64,000 nt of DNA from Bicyclus anynana (lineage: Eukaryota; Arthropoda; Insecta; Lepidoptera; Nymphalidae): NCBI RefSeq assembly GCF_947172395.1, contig NC_069083.1:3008501-3072500 (forward strand), read 5' to 3'. Positions 23,197 through 32,929 of this stretch are shown here, piece by piece. Each line of letters opens with the position of its first letter. Within the stretch, counting starts at the first letter, position 1. Under the pieces are notes generated by a model, which was not told the origin of the DNA, did no database searches, and was given only the letters and a program-made list of their open reading frames with translations. Made by a program: the position numbers and the translations under genes.

Positions 23197-23519
23197 GACG
23201 GCCTCCGTGGCGCAGTGGTATGCGCGGTAGATTTACAAAACGGAGGTCCTGGGTTCGATCCCCGGCTGGGCAGATTGATATTTTCTTAATTTGTCCAGGT
23301 CTGGCTGGTGGGAGGCTTCGGCCGTGGCTAGTTCCACCCTACCGGCAAAGACGTACCGCCAAGCGATTTAGCTTTCCGGTACGATGCCGTGTAGAAACCG
23401 AAAGGGGTGTGGATTTTCATCCTTCTCCTAACAATTTAGCCCGCTTCCATCTTAGACTGCATCATCACTTACCATCAGGTGAGATTGTAGTCAAGGGCTA
23501 ACTTGTAAAGAATAAATAA
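23197..23519 (+). mobile_element. SINE-A, full length
   Basis: Intact head and B-box; the tail is AATAAATAATTAG in place of pure poly-A. Inserted in MITE sequence. The 93-codon frame here is a by-product. Confidence 0.85.
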
Positions 23520-23558
23520 TTAGTGTCTGGGCCTGTAGCCAAGTGGCACGTCGATTCT
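23520..23558 (+). mobile_element. Left terminus of the TTCTCTTTCTACAA MITE
   Basis: GCCTGTAGCCAAGTGGCACG then TCGATTCT is the inverse of the right terminus seen at 49455-49485 (AATCGACGTGCCACTTGGCT). Cut short by the next element. Confidence 0.5.
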
Positions 23559-23616
23559 TTTTTTTTTTATTCTTTACAAGCGGGCTAAATTGTTAGGAGA
23601 AGGATGAAAATCCACA
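23559..23616 (-). mobile_element. SINE-A 3' fragment
   Basis: Poly-T, ATTCTTTACAAG, then an internal deletion to CGGGCTAAATTGTTAGGAG and GGATGAAAATCCACACC. Confidence 0.6.
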
Positions 23617-23619
23617 CCA

Positions 23620-23669
23620 ATTTCAAATTACGTATACGAATATTAGTATTCGTATACGTAATTTGAAAT
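23620..23669. repeat. Perfect palindrome, 23-bp arms, 4-nt loop
   Basis: Arm 23620-23642 (begins ATTTCAAATTACGTATACG), loop TTAG, arm 23647-23669 the exact inverse. Borders the SINE-A fragment on its left. Confidence 0.9.
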
Positions 23670-24032
23670 CTGGAAACTACAAACAAAAACCCGCAGATAA
23701 TAATTATAATACCTAATATATGCTCGTTAAATATAAATCAATGCTATCTGAGCTTATATTTCAAGCGGAAGATACCGAATACATAATATATAAAACAGAT
23801 TAGAAGCGAAATCCGTTATAAATAAAATATTCACAGAATTGACGCCAGGAAGCAGTCGGTAGGCGTGATAAGGTAAAATCCACAATCTATGGCCGCGAGC
23901 ATCGGAAACTGTAATCTTTTTAAAAATGTATGTATTATTTACAGATTTACCTAATAAATTACACTTTATTCTTTTTAAAAATTCATATTTCAAGTTTGAG
24001 TTTGTAGCCCATCGATAAATTAACATTAGAGG

Positions 24033-24192
24033 TATGAATTTTTTGTTTGTTTGTTCCGAAACTGCTGGACCGATTTTAAAAGTCTTTCACCAATGGAAAG
24101 CTACATTATCAGCGAGTAATATAGGCCATATATCATCCCCGTATTCCCACAAGTATATGAACTACGTGGTTATGTCCGCGGGGGTCTGCTAG
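24033..24192 (+). mobile_element. HelA Helitron-like element, first of a tandem pair
   Basis: Core 'GAAACTGCTGGACCGATTTT' and 3' end GGGGGTCTGCTAG. The 5' end is degraded. Confidence 0.6.
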
Positions 24193-24388
24193 TCTATACT
24201 AATATTATAAAGAGGAAAGATTTGATTGTTTTTTTGTTTTGCATTTAATAGGCTCTGAAACTACTGAACCGATTTGAAAAATTCTTAAATTGTTGGGAAG
24301 CTACACTATCCCCGAGTGCTATAGGCTTTATCCCCGTATTTCTCCGGGAACGGGAACCACGGGAGTGAAGCCGCGCGGTGTCTGCTAG
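24193..24388 (+). mobile_element. HelA Helitron-like element, full length, second of pair
   Basis: TCTATACTAATATTATAAAG begins at the base after the CTAG of the preceding copy, and CTAG closes at 24385-24388. Subtype with 'GAAACTACTGAACCGATTTG', like that at 41419. Confidence 0.75.
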
Positions 24389-24834
24389 TTTGTTGTAAAC
24401 CAATTAATTGATTTGCATTGTCCTACGGATCTTAAATGGAAAATATAGCACATCATCGTCACCATTGGCTTATAGTCGACATTGATGCCTTTTGCCAAAA
24501 GTGACTACTACACTACCCTGAGGACTCTGACCCTGTCTTGGAGATAGTATATTTACACGTAGAGTGCTTACCCTAGTCGAAAACGTGCACGCCACTGTCT
24601 AACAGTATGTTACGTATAAGTATTCTAAAAAATACAACTACTAGGCAATGACTCTCTCATACAAGCGAAATATAGCCACCATTATGCAGAGGGTTTGGCG
24701 TATAACAGAAATACGGACTTCAGTCAGCCTTTAAGCCTTTGAGGCTTTGAACTTCTATTGAAATGCAAAATACTATCAAAACTGCACGAGGTAGGTAGCA
24801 GCTAGACTTAGTAAAAGGCATAGAATAAAATCAA

Positions 24835-24990
24835 TGCAGTTCGGCCGGCCGCCCGGGTCCGGAATGGTGATTAATATTGCAGACTACAATTTCCGATCGA
24901 CTCAACTGAGATATTGTAGAACTTTTATAGCCTAGGATATATATTCTACTTCCTCTTATGCTTCCTTTGTTAGAAGCTACGGGGTTTTTG
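24835..24990 (+). repeat. Dispersed repeat (ATTAATATTGCA type)
   Basis: ATTAATATTGCAGACTACAA, 'TTTCCGATCGACTCAACTGA' and 'CTACTTCCTCTTATGCTTC' recur at 25735-25850 and partly at 26665-26700. Confidence 0.5.
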
Positions 24991-25149
24991 TTTTTTTTTT
25001 AATGCAAATCTTAAGATAATTTGTGCATAATTATATTATTATGCATCAATAAATAACGCTTGACCTCATTTGACATTAAGTGATGCATTTTGATGATCTC
25101 ATTTGATGTTACATAACGAATGAGATTTTGTTGATTTGAGAAGTTGGCA

Positions 25150-25310
25150 TGAGTAGAAATATAATATGTAGGTACGTTGATGAAACTCTATAGGTTGAAC
25201 AGTTGGAAGGACTGGCTCATTTTTTGCGCTAATGGTCAGCCTGGCTGTCCAACGCGGAAATGTAGCCAGTATTCTAGCCATCATTCCACGTGGACAGGAT
25301 TTGTATAGTT
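25150..25310 (-). repeat. Repeat with conserved short frame, copy 1
   Basis: On minus it encodes a stretch with R-I-L-A-T-F-P-R-W-T-A-R-L followed by S-A-K-N-E-P, near-identical to frames at 36848 and 52433. This copy diverges after the N-E-P motif. Probably the end of a retroelement protein; class not identified. Confidence 0.5.
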
Positions 25311-25380
25311 ATTAGGTTATGTTAACTTTAGTTTCCTATTGCATTCTTTCGCTAGTTAAAATTATACTAGTATACCCATA

Positions 25381-25405
25381 TAACCTAACCTAACCTAACC
25401 TAACC
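25381..25405 (-). repeat. Short interstitial TTAGG array
   Basis: TAACC repeated five times on plus, i.e. about five units of the insect telomere repeat TTAGG on minus, without interruption. Confidence 0.85.
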
Positions 25406-25619
25406 AGAGTCTATGAGGTATTATAGCCGAACGCAAGCTAACAATTATCAGCCTAACTGCATTGACTAACATTTTGGCACCGGTCACTGAGTTTTTTCTC
25501 TCCCATGAGAGAATGAAATCTTTAGCTTAATCCTTCCTTCGTCTTCTATTCTAGTCAAGAATTTCTACAGAAAAAAGTTTGACATTGAAAACAACAGACG
25601 TATAAATACGGCTAAGTAC

Positions 25620-25860
25620 AAGTCCAAGTAGGGAAGTCCTGAGGACAAACACTTGTCTAATTAGACTATGTGTCTATGAGCAAGGACACGTACTAAATGT
25701 GCCCCGCAAGGCGCGCCCGTCCTTGTCGACGACCATTAATATTGCAAGCGACCACTTTCGATCTACTCAACTAAGGTAATGCGGAATTAAACTTTTAAAG
25801 CATTGGAAGCATATAGATTTTACTTCCTCTCATGCTTCGTTTGTTAAAATAAATATTAAA
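25620..25860 (+). repeat. Dispersed repeat (ATTAATATTGCA type), copy 2
   Basis: GAGGACAAACACTTGTCTAA, CGCCCGTCCTTGTCGACGAC and 'ATTAATATTGCAAGCGACCA' are also found in 26585-26700. Confidence 0.5.
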
Positions 25861-25974
25861 AAATAAATGAAACCAATAAAAAAGCTGTCTGACAAAATAA
25901 AGGTCTCCCACTCAGCATAAACTTGCAGCTAGCTTCAGCGCTTGTTTTCAATTTTTTTTTTTCGTGTTGAGTAA

Positions 25975-26240
25975 GTGCCGATGGCTCCACGTGGGACCAC
26001 TACGGCGTCACCGGGGGGTTTGGGCGAGCGCAGAAGTATCGCCTGATGAGACCCGAAGGCTGAAATAAAGATAGAGGACGGAATGACTCTCTAAGGGCGT
26101 CTCCTATGAGACTCGGACCTCGGCTTAGAGGGCCATTCGGGAAGGTGTAACCGTGACCTGAGTGAATCAGCCCGGACGCCCCCGAGATCGTGAGTTAGAA
26201 AACCCACGACCGGGTGACGTTAGATATCGGGGATTGTTTT
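25975..26240 (+). repeat. Dispersed repeat of about 300 bp, copy 2
   Basis: GTCACCGGGGGGTTTGGGCG, 'TGACTCTCTAAGGGCGTCTC', GAGACTCGGACCTCGGCTTA and 'ACCCACGACCGGGTGACG'. See copies at 2855 and 50545. Confidence 0.65.
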
Positions 26241-26436
26241 CAATGGGAGCCTTTAAAAGAGCAATATCACGGGCGTGAATGACAATTATTAAAAACGATA
26301 GAAAGAAAAAATTAAATAAATACTTAATGCCAAAGAAAAACAAAATCAACAAGAACTTAAATATCATAACTAAATTTGGAACGATAAAATCAACAAATGT
26401 TACAACTGAGTTATTAAATATTTTTCAATGTTTAAT

Positions 26437-26608
26437 GCATTTTAGTACAAATTAAGGTAATCAGAAGACAAGGACAAACGCATTTTAGTACAAATTAAGG
26501 TAATCAGAAGCCAAGGACAAACGCATTTTAGTACAAATTAAGGTAATCAGAAGCCAAGGACAAACGCATTTTAGTACAAATTAAGGTAATCAGAAGCCGA
26601 GGACAAAC
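26437..26608 (+). repeat. Minisatellite, four 43-bp units
   Basis: The unit begins GCATTTTAGTACAAATTAAG and ends AGGACAAAC. Units start at 26437, 26480, 26523 and 26566; they differ by single bases (AGAAGACAAGG, AGAAGCCAAGG, AGAAGCCGAGG). Confidence 0.95.
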
Positions 26609-26720
26609 GTTGTCTAATCCAAATGTGTCTACATGTAAATGTGCCGCCCGTCCTTGTCGACGACCATTAATATTGCAGGCGACCATTTCCGATCGATCCC
26701 GCAGTGTCTCGCTGTCGCTT
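26609..26720 (+). repeat. Dispersed repeat (ATTAATATTGCA type), copy 3
   Basis: TTGTCTAATCC ... CGCCCGTCCTTGTCGACGAC and 'ATTAATATTGCAGGCGACCA' follow directly on the last 43-bp unit, so the minisatellite probably arose inside this repeat. Confidence 0.5.
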
Positions 26721-27004
26721 CAATATCTATTCGGAGATTGCAAAATTAATGATACCCGATATTTTCTAAATTTAAATCTCTTTCGATGTAATTGAATGGT
26801 AACTTTTCAAATTGAAAATGAAGTTCTCATTTAAATTGACATAACCTGATCTTTTGCTATTGAAAAATTTAATAGAGCGAGCCTTCGTGACAACCAAAAT
26901 TAAAATTCATTTATTTCAAGTAGACTTAGAGTCGGAGGGCAGGTTCCCTTCGCCGTAAGACTTAAGACATGACATTAAAAGCAAAGGGTTGCCTTGAAGC
27001 TACA

Positions 27005-27236
27005 TCTTGGCTGGTGGGAGGTTTCGGCCGTGGCTAGTTACCACCCTACCGGCAAAGACGTACCGCCAAGCGATTTAGCGTTCCGGTACGATGCCGTGTA
27101 GAAACCAAAAGGGGTGTGGATTTTCATCCTCCTCCTAACAAGTTAGCCCGCTTCCATACCGTACTTAGACTGCATCATCACTTACCTTCAGGTGAGATTG
27201 TAGTCAAGGGCTAACTTGTAAAGAATAAAAAAAAAA
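27005..27236 (+). mobile_element. SINE-A, 5'-truncated
   Basis: Begins at GGCTGGTGGGAGGTTTCGGC and ends in poly-A. The head is absent. A few extra bases (ATACCGT) sit at 27158. Confidence 0.75.
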
Positions 27237-28043
27237 CATTTATGGCGACTGAGGACATGAAGAAATACTCTTTATGCTTGACCGATGAAGGGTTTAGATC
27301 ATTAAAACCTGATAACTCCTAACCATCAGATCATATGATACATTAGAGTCAGTCAGGAGTCAGTGCTCCTAAGTGATTAACCTCCTCACAATCAGGGGCG
27401 TCCCTGCCTTCTCTATCCGACTTTTGATCCAACATTCAACCAAAAGGTCGATGCTTTTCAACGAAGTACCCAAAATGGGAATGAATTATTGTTTACTCGT
27501 TTATCTCTTACTGTGGGGTATGGTTGGATAGGTATTAAAAAATTTGATGGGTCAAATTCCTTGTCATATGGTAGGAGAATGGGATGACAAACTGTCAGTT
27601 TTTAAAAAGTTACCAAGATCAGAGGATTAAACAGTGTCAATGTCAAAGTCTCCGAAGTAAATAATGGGTAAAAGATTGCCCTTTTGCCAAATACGTATAT
27701 GTTTGTATGATATAAGAAAGTGGACTGAACTCGGCTATTTGCAGCTTAAGAAAACAGCTAAAGATAGAAAGAATTTTCGCAATGACCGCCAAACATAATG
27801 ATGAACAATCTTTTGCAGAGTCGTTGCATTTGTTTTCTTTTACATTACACAGTAACGTTGAATAACATGGAATCATATGGGCTTTGTAGATGAAATCCAC
27901 TCACCCATATTATAATATTTTAGTTCTCACCATCTGAGTTCTGTAGTCCAAGTTTAAGAACTAACGTTACATTTACTTATCTACAAAAGCAGTTATTTTC
28001 TACAACTAATTTACTACTTAACCTAATAAGTTACTTTAAGTAG
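27237..28043. other. Unassigned stretch
   Basis: The 85-codon minus frame at 27643-27900 has no domain I recognise. No inverted repeats seen. Confidence 0.35.
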
Positions 28044-28444
28044 AAGACCTTGGATCAGTGGGTGTTGCCAGTGATGACATACGGATCCGAGACTTGGTAG
28101 CTGACTATGAGCATTATTAGAAGGCTCAAAGTCACTCAGCGGGCGATGGAGCGAGCTATGCTTGGAGTTTCTCTGCGTGATCGAATCAGGAATGAGGAGA
28201 TCCGCAGACGGACCAAAGTCACTGACATAGCTCAGCGAATCGCGAAGCTGAAGTGGCAATGGGCGGGCGACATTGTTCGAAGAGCCGATGGACGTTGGGG
28301 TCCCAAGGTGCTGGAATGGCGACCCCGCACCGGAAAGCGCAGTGTTGGGCGACCCCCACTAGGTGGACCGAGGATATCAAGCGGGTTGCAGGGAGCCGCT
28401 GGATGCTGGCTCAAGATCGTTGTGCTTGGAGGTCCATGCAATAG
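28044..28444 (+). pseudogene. RTE LINE ORF2 C-terminus, 5'-truncated, broken
   Basis: The reading starts K-T-L-D-Q-W-V-L-P-V-M-T-Y-G-S-E-T-W and runs through R-A-M-E-R-A-M-L-G-V-S-L-R-D and the R-R-T-K-V-T-D-I-A block typical of the end of RTE-clade retrotransposon ORF2. The reverse transcriptase core and endonuclease are missing. Two lesions: TAG at 28098-28100 right after the E-T-W motif, and a one-base loss in the C run near 28343, after which the family sequence (T-R-W-T-E-D-I ... R-S-M-Q, stop at 28442-28444) continues in another frame. Confidence 0.85.
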
Positions 28445-28554
28445 GCCTTTGTCCAACAGTGGACGTCTATCGGCTGAGATAGACGTCCACTGTTGGACAA
28501 AGGCCTATTGCATGGACCTCCAAGCACAACGATCTTGAGCCAGCATCCAGCGGC
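28395..28554. repeat. Perfect palindrome, 77-bp arms, 6-nt loop
   Basis: Arm 28395-28471 covers the last codons of the RTE frame and its 3' end (CCAACAGTGGACGTCTATC). The loop is GGCTGA, and 28478-28554 is the exact inverse. I compared the arms base by base and found no mismatch. See the hunt section. Confidence 0.97.
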
Positions 28555-28556
28555 GG

Positions 28557-28579
28557 CTAAGGTAAGGTAAGGTAAGGTC
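28557..28579 (+). repeat. (AAGGT)n tail of the RTE element
   Basis: Four AAGGT units after the palindrome. The same pentamer, reversed, ends the 56-bp RTE piece at 50001, so it is the family's 3' tail repeat. Confidence 0.85.
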
Positions 28580-29023
28580 CCCTAATAATAAGTGCACTGG
28601 ATACACTCGTAACTTGAAAGTTGAGTTTCTAAACGTCGAATAGAGCTCAAAAAAAGAAACTTTTGCCCGCATTCGAGATATCAAGCACCATGTATAACAT
28701 AGCTTGTCTATAACGAGTAAATCCGTCGTTTCTTGACACTGACAGTTTGACTGCAAAATATTATAATCAAAGGTAATTTTTGGGGGTGACCGAAATTCTT
28801 TGTCTTTTTTGATTATATCACATTTCGTGTTCAAAGTTTTTTATAATACCTTTTATCACTTTGTCATTTTTATTTCTCGAGGAAATATATTTTACAAAAG
28901 ACACAATTAAGAAAATAAATCCTCATTCCAACATAAAATCCATTGTTAAAATAGGATATTGAATTCGTTTCCGAGATGACAAAATAAATTATCACAGACA
29001 TTTGTTCGTATAAATATCTTAGA

Positions 29024-29231
29024 CTAGCTGACACGCGGTTTCACCCGCGTGGTTCCTGTTCCCGTAGGAATACGGGGATAATATATAGCCCACAGACTTC
29101 CTCGATAAATGAACCTGTCAACAACAATCTAACACTGAAAGAATTTTTCAAATCGGACCTGTATTTTCTGAGATTAGCGCGTTCAATAAAACAAACAAAC
29201 AAACTCTTCAGCTTTATAATATTAATATAGA
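29024..29231 (-). mobile_element. HelA Helitron-like element, full length
   Basis: CTAG at 29024-29027; on minus the 5' end is TCTATATTAATATTATAAAG at 29231. A short insertion (AACCTGTCAACAACAA) relative to other copies lies near 29110. Confidence 0.7.
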
Positions 29232-30170
29232 AGTATAAATGAGACGAAAATACAAATATCAAAATACAACATTGCGTTCCGTGTTTTAAGTGTAATTATG
29301 TTGATCAATAATTTCTTACATAACAACATCATAATTAAAATATGGTAATTGCGCTAAAACGCACGACTGTATCGCAAAGTTCACTTTCCATTTCTGAAAT
29401 ATGAACAAATGTATAAAATCGTTGAATTAAACATGAAATTGGAGGAATTGTAAATGTACATATTCAAGAAATTCAATCAATCGCCTCGCGATCGCTTCAG
29501 TTACAAATTCACTTTCATTGAAATGAAAACGAGTGAGCGGTCATTGACCGCGCCAACGTCTTATATTTTTGCTATAAGACATTGTAACAAATGCTAATCA
29601 AACGTAAGCTTACTCACTTGATTATTCAACTGTACATTGTCAAAACACAGAATTGATGATTTCATTCATATATTTGTAAGATGTACACTCTGCCAATGCC
29701 AACTGATCAAAATTGAGGTTTAAGGTAAAAAAGGTCATAGTCAGGGATTTGTAGAATATTTTTTACACCTGATTACCAACAAGTTAATTTTTCGTGAGTA
29801 GCTTCATCTCGATTTGACGATCAACTTTTTTATTTACGTAAATTCTTGATTCTAGTAGCTAACTGAGTTACCAGGAAATGAAAACTTCTGAGCGTCGGAA
29901 CAAGATAATGTATGTATGTAATTGTATAACTATTAATTAAGCAACAATAAAAAACAGCTGGTTAGTAATAACTTTTAATAACCTCGTCATTGACACAAGT
30001 TGGGAGGAGGGTAGTGTAACAAAAGTTGTTATTATCCAGATGTGTTTTTTACTGTGATTAATTAATAGTTATACGACTTAATAGTCACAATGTCCTACAA
30101 ATTGCGTGATACATTGTCACGTTCCGACGCTCAGAAATTTTAATTTCCTGGTAACTCAGTTAGCTACCAG
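29232..30170. other. Unassigned stretch with a self-similar pair
   Basis: 'GTAGCTAACTGAGTTACCAGGAAATGAAAACTTCTGAGCGTCGGAAC' parts at about 29855-29905 are inverted at 30122-30175 (GTTCCGACGCTCAG ... CAGTTAGCTACCAGAATC), so an inverted-repeat element of about 320 bp probably spans 29850-30175. No coding capacity. Confidence 0.45.
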
Positions 30171-30175
30171 AATCA

Positions 30176-30262
30176 TACTTTTCCTTTCAGAAAAATACAT
30201 GGTTCCCGCGGAATTTGTAAAAAGCTGAATTCCACGCGGACGAATTCATGGGTGTCCGCTAG
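30176..30262 (+). mobile_element. HelB 3' fragment
   Basis: From the 'CCATGGTTCCCGCGG'-like region to CGTGTCCGCTAG-like end (GGGTGTCCGCTAG). It lies just right of the inverted element above. Confidence 0.5.
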
Positions 30263-30636
30263 TTGATAATAAAATCTGTTTTTCAGTCCACATATTTTCC
30301 TGATTCATTATACCTTTCAAAGACACAGATGTGTAAATGAATGACACAAAGGTAATTATTTGTTTAAAACGTCTTACGCAGTTAACAAATAATGACCCCG
30401 TGTGAATAAACCTTAACAAAAGCGTGTAAACAAAGATTAGCGTTAAATATAAAAACAATGGATAAGGCAGACGAGTGGCTAACACATTAATTACATCTCC
30501 AGACAATTACACGTGACATGTGGACAAATTATCTTAGACATGGTATAGACAATGTGTACCATTATACTTGTAAATAATATATTAGTTAGCACATAATGAA
30601 CAAGGTGAGCATACGTAGTAATAAATAATTAGTTAT

Positions 30637-30985
30637 AAAAGTATTCTAAAAATCTTTTATCGTAATTAGATGAAATTTCATACAGTTTTAGTTAGCTTCC
30701 TACATGAACTATAAACATAAACGCACAAATAACAAAGATATTAGTAATTTTGTTTGACCGCCCATACAAATCTAACGATCATTATGCACCTACGACGTCA
30801 TTAAATCGTACCATTTTGTATGGAGCGTTTTACAGGGATCCGCGGCAGCGCCGCAAATCTGACCCTTTAAATCCCTATAGCTCCGAAAGTAATGATCGCA
30901 GACACCCTGTTACTTTTACAAAATTGCTTTACTATTAGCATACACCTAATTTATATACAATTTAAAAAACTGTCATCATTATTAA
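30637..30985 (+). repeat. Dispersed repeat of about 340 bp, copy 2
   Basis: Mate of 5866-6210 in the opposite orientation; the two align over nearly their whole length, including TATGGAGCGTTTTACAGGGA. A 62-codon frame exists here, and the matching frame in the other copy is also open, but the similarity extends well beyond it. Confidence 0.65.
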
Positions 30986-31171
30986 TAGCTCCATTACGCT
31001 CGGCGGCTTCTGATTAATTTTTTTACCGTATTTTTAATTAAGCTGCTTTCAGTCAATAACGACTAAGTAGACATTACTAGTTCTGCTATTGACATTCTAT
31101 CAATTGCTTTTAATTTTCCCTTAAAATATTAATTGAGTATTTCTCAGCAAGTATTTCTGTAAATTATTTAG

Positions 31172-31310
31172 TACTAGCGGACGCCTCGCGGTTTCACTCG
31201 CGTAGTTCCAGTTCTCGTGGGAATACGGGGCAGAAATATCCTATTACTCGCTGATATTGTGGCTTTCTATATGAGAAAGAAAATTTTTTAGCAAAGCAAA
31301 CAAACAAACA
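31172..31310 (-). mobile_element. HelA-like element, 5'-truncated
   Basis: CTAG near 31174 with CGAGTGAAACCGCGAGGCGT before it on minus; the middle part is partly deleted. Confidence 0.5.
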
Positions 31311-31371
31311 CGGCTAAAACTCACGTTATTAATAACACTATTCAGTCAGCCAATTAATATGAATAACACTC

Positions 31372-31697
31372 TTTTTTTTTATTCTTTACAAGTTAGCCCT
31401 TGACTACAATCTCACCTGATGGTAAGTGATGATGCAGTCTAAGATGGAAGCGGGCTAACTTGTTAGGAGGAGGATGAAAATCCACACCCCTTTCGGTTTC
31501 TACACGGCATCATACCGGAACGCTAAATCGCTTGGCGGTCATCTTTACCGGTAGGGTGGTAACTAGCCACGGTCGAAGCCTCCCACCAGCCAGACCTGGA
31601 CAAATTAAGAAAATCTCAATCTGCCCAGCCGGGGATCGAACCCAGGACCTCCGTCTTGTAAATCCACCGCGCATACCACTGCGCCACGGAGGCCGTC
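31372..31697 (-). mobile_element. SINE-A, full length
   Basis: Tail poly-T at 31372; head CTGCGCCACGGAGGCCGTC (reverse of the family head) ends at 31697. All parts present. Confidence 0.85.
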
Positions 31698-32488
31698 AGA
31701 ATCACGATAGTTTTAATTTTAAAAAACAAACTTATTTTTGCATTATAGATATGTATAGATTTTGGCCTTTTCAAAATCGCGAGCTCTCATAAACCTTCGC
31801 ATAACCTGTATTACTGAATGTTCCTTATTAACCCAAAAAAATCAGTAAAAATGTCAACTATTGTTATAACTATTATCAATATTTTTCAGGATTTTATCTC
31901 CTTATTTTATGGCCATAGTAAAATTTATTGTTCAGATAAAATGCTCGAATTCAGGTCAATTCTCGTTGGACGTCGACGCAATTCATTTGTATTTTTGAAC
32001 ACGAAGGTCGTCTTTAATAACTGACCTGGAAAAGGGTTTTTTTATTTGTATCGCGAGAGAAAATAAAGATCCCTCTACAGGAAAGAGAGCGATTTTGTAC
32101 ACATCTATGTACACAGCACCGGCGTGCATTTCATAGATTTAAACAAACACTGCATACCCAAGGGAATCGTCACGCACGTATATTAGAGAAGAAATTTTAC
32201 ATTTACTAGGTACAATTTGTAAGTAAAGTGCATGCCCTAGTCAAAAACCTTGTGCACACCACTGTTTTACAGAGCCATAAAATAACATAGCGATATCGCA
32301 ATGCGCATGCGCGTGTTATGCCTGCACGTGGGTACGCTTATACTTCAGAGGTATCATATTTCGTACTTATTCCAAATTTGATTATTCAATAGTTATATGT
32401 ACGAATGTAGCTTAAAGTAAGATGAAAATTTGAAAATTGTGAGTAAGACAAATCTAAGATTCCTAATTATTGTTGTATTATAAATATA
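31698..32488. other. Unassigned; GGCGTGCAT-type degraded repeat at 32060-32290
   Basis: CACCGGCGTGCATTTCATAG and 'TGCACACCACTG' resemble stretches near 24570 and 55815. Two plus-strand frames (31532-31792, 31818-32024) have no recognisable domain; the first overlaps SINE-A. Confidence 0.35.
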
Positions 32489-32871
32489 CCAGTGGACGCC
32501 CGCAACTTCGTCCGCGTGGAATTTAGTGTTTCACAAATCCTTCGGGAACGATAGATTTTTCCGGGATAAAAAGTAGCCTATGTACCTATTAATCCATGCT
32601 ATAATATATCTTAATATCAAATTTCAGCTAATTCGGCTTAGTAGTCGAGGCGTGAAAGAGTAACAAACATTCATATCATCAAAATCAGCAGGTTTCGCAA
32701 ATTTCGGAAAATCATGGACTTTTTCGGAATAACACGTAGCCTATGTATTAATCCAGAGTAAAATTTATTTCCATTCCAAATTTCAGACAAATTGCTTCAT
32801 CAGTAGCGGCGTTAAAGAGTAACAAACATCCAAACATCCATACAAACTTTCGCGTTTATAATATTAGTTAA
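32489..32871 (-). mobile_element. Dimeric HelB Helitron-like element, copy 1
   Basis: Two diverged HelB units in the same direction on minus, joined by the sequence CATATCATCAAAATCAGC on plus. The same unit order and joint appear at 48156 and 52818. The 3' end is CCAG in place of CTAG. Confidence 0.7.
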
Positions 32872-32929
32872 GTTATAAATATATCTAAACTAAATATTAC
32901 TATGCAATACTCTGCCTATTTATTGCGCT

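Noticed and set aside
25381..25405. Chromosome end
   Set aside because: Only five TTAGG units with ordinary repeat-rich sequence on both sides.
28232..28834. Several overlapping frames on both strands around the RTE copy
   Set aside because: Mirror frames created by the palindrome and antisense of the LINE; only the plus-strand RTE frame has family similarity.
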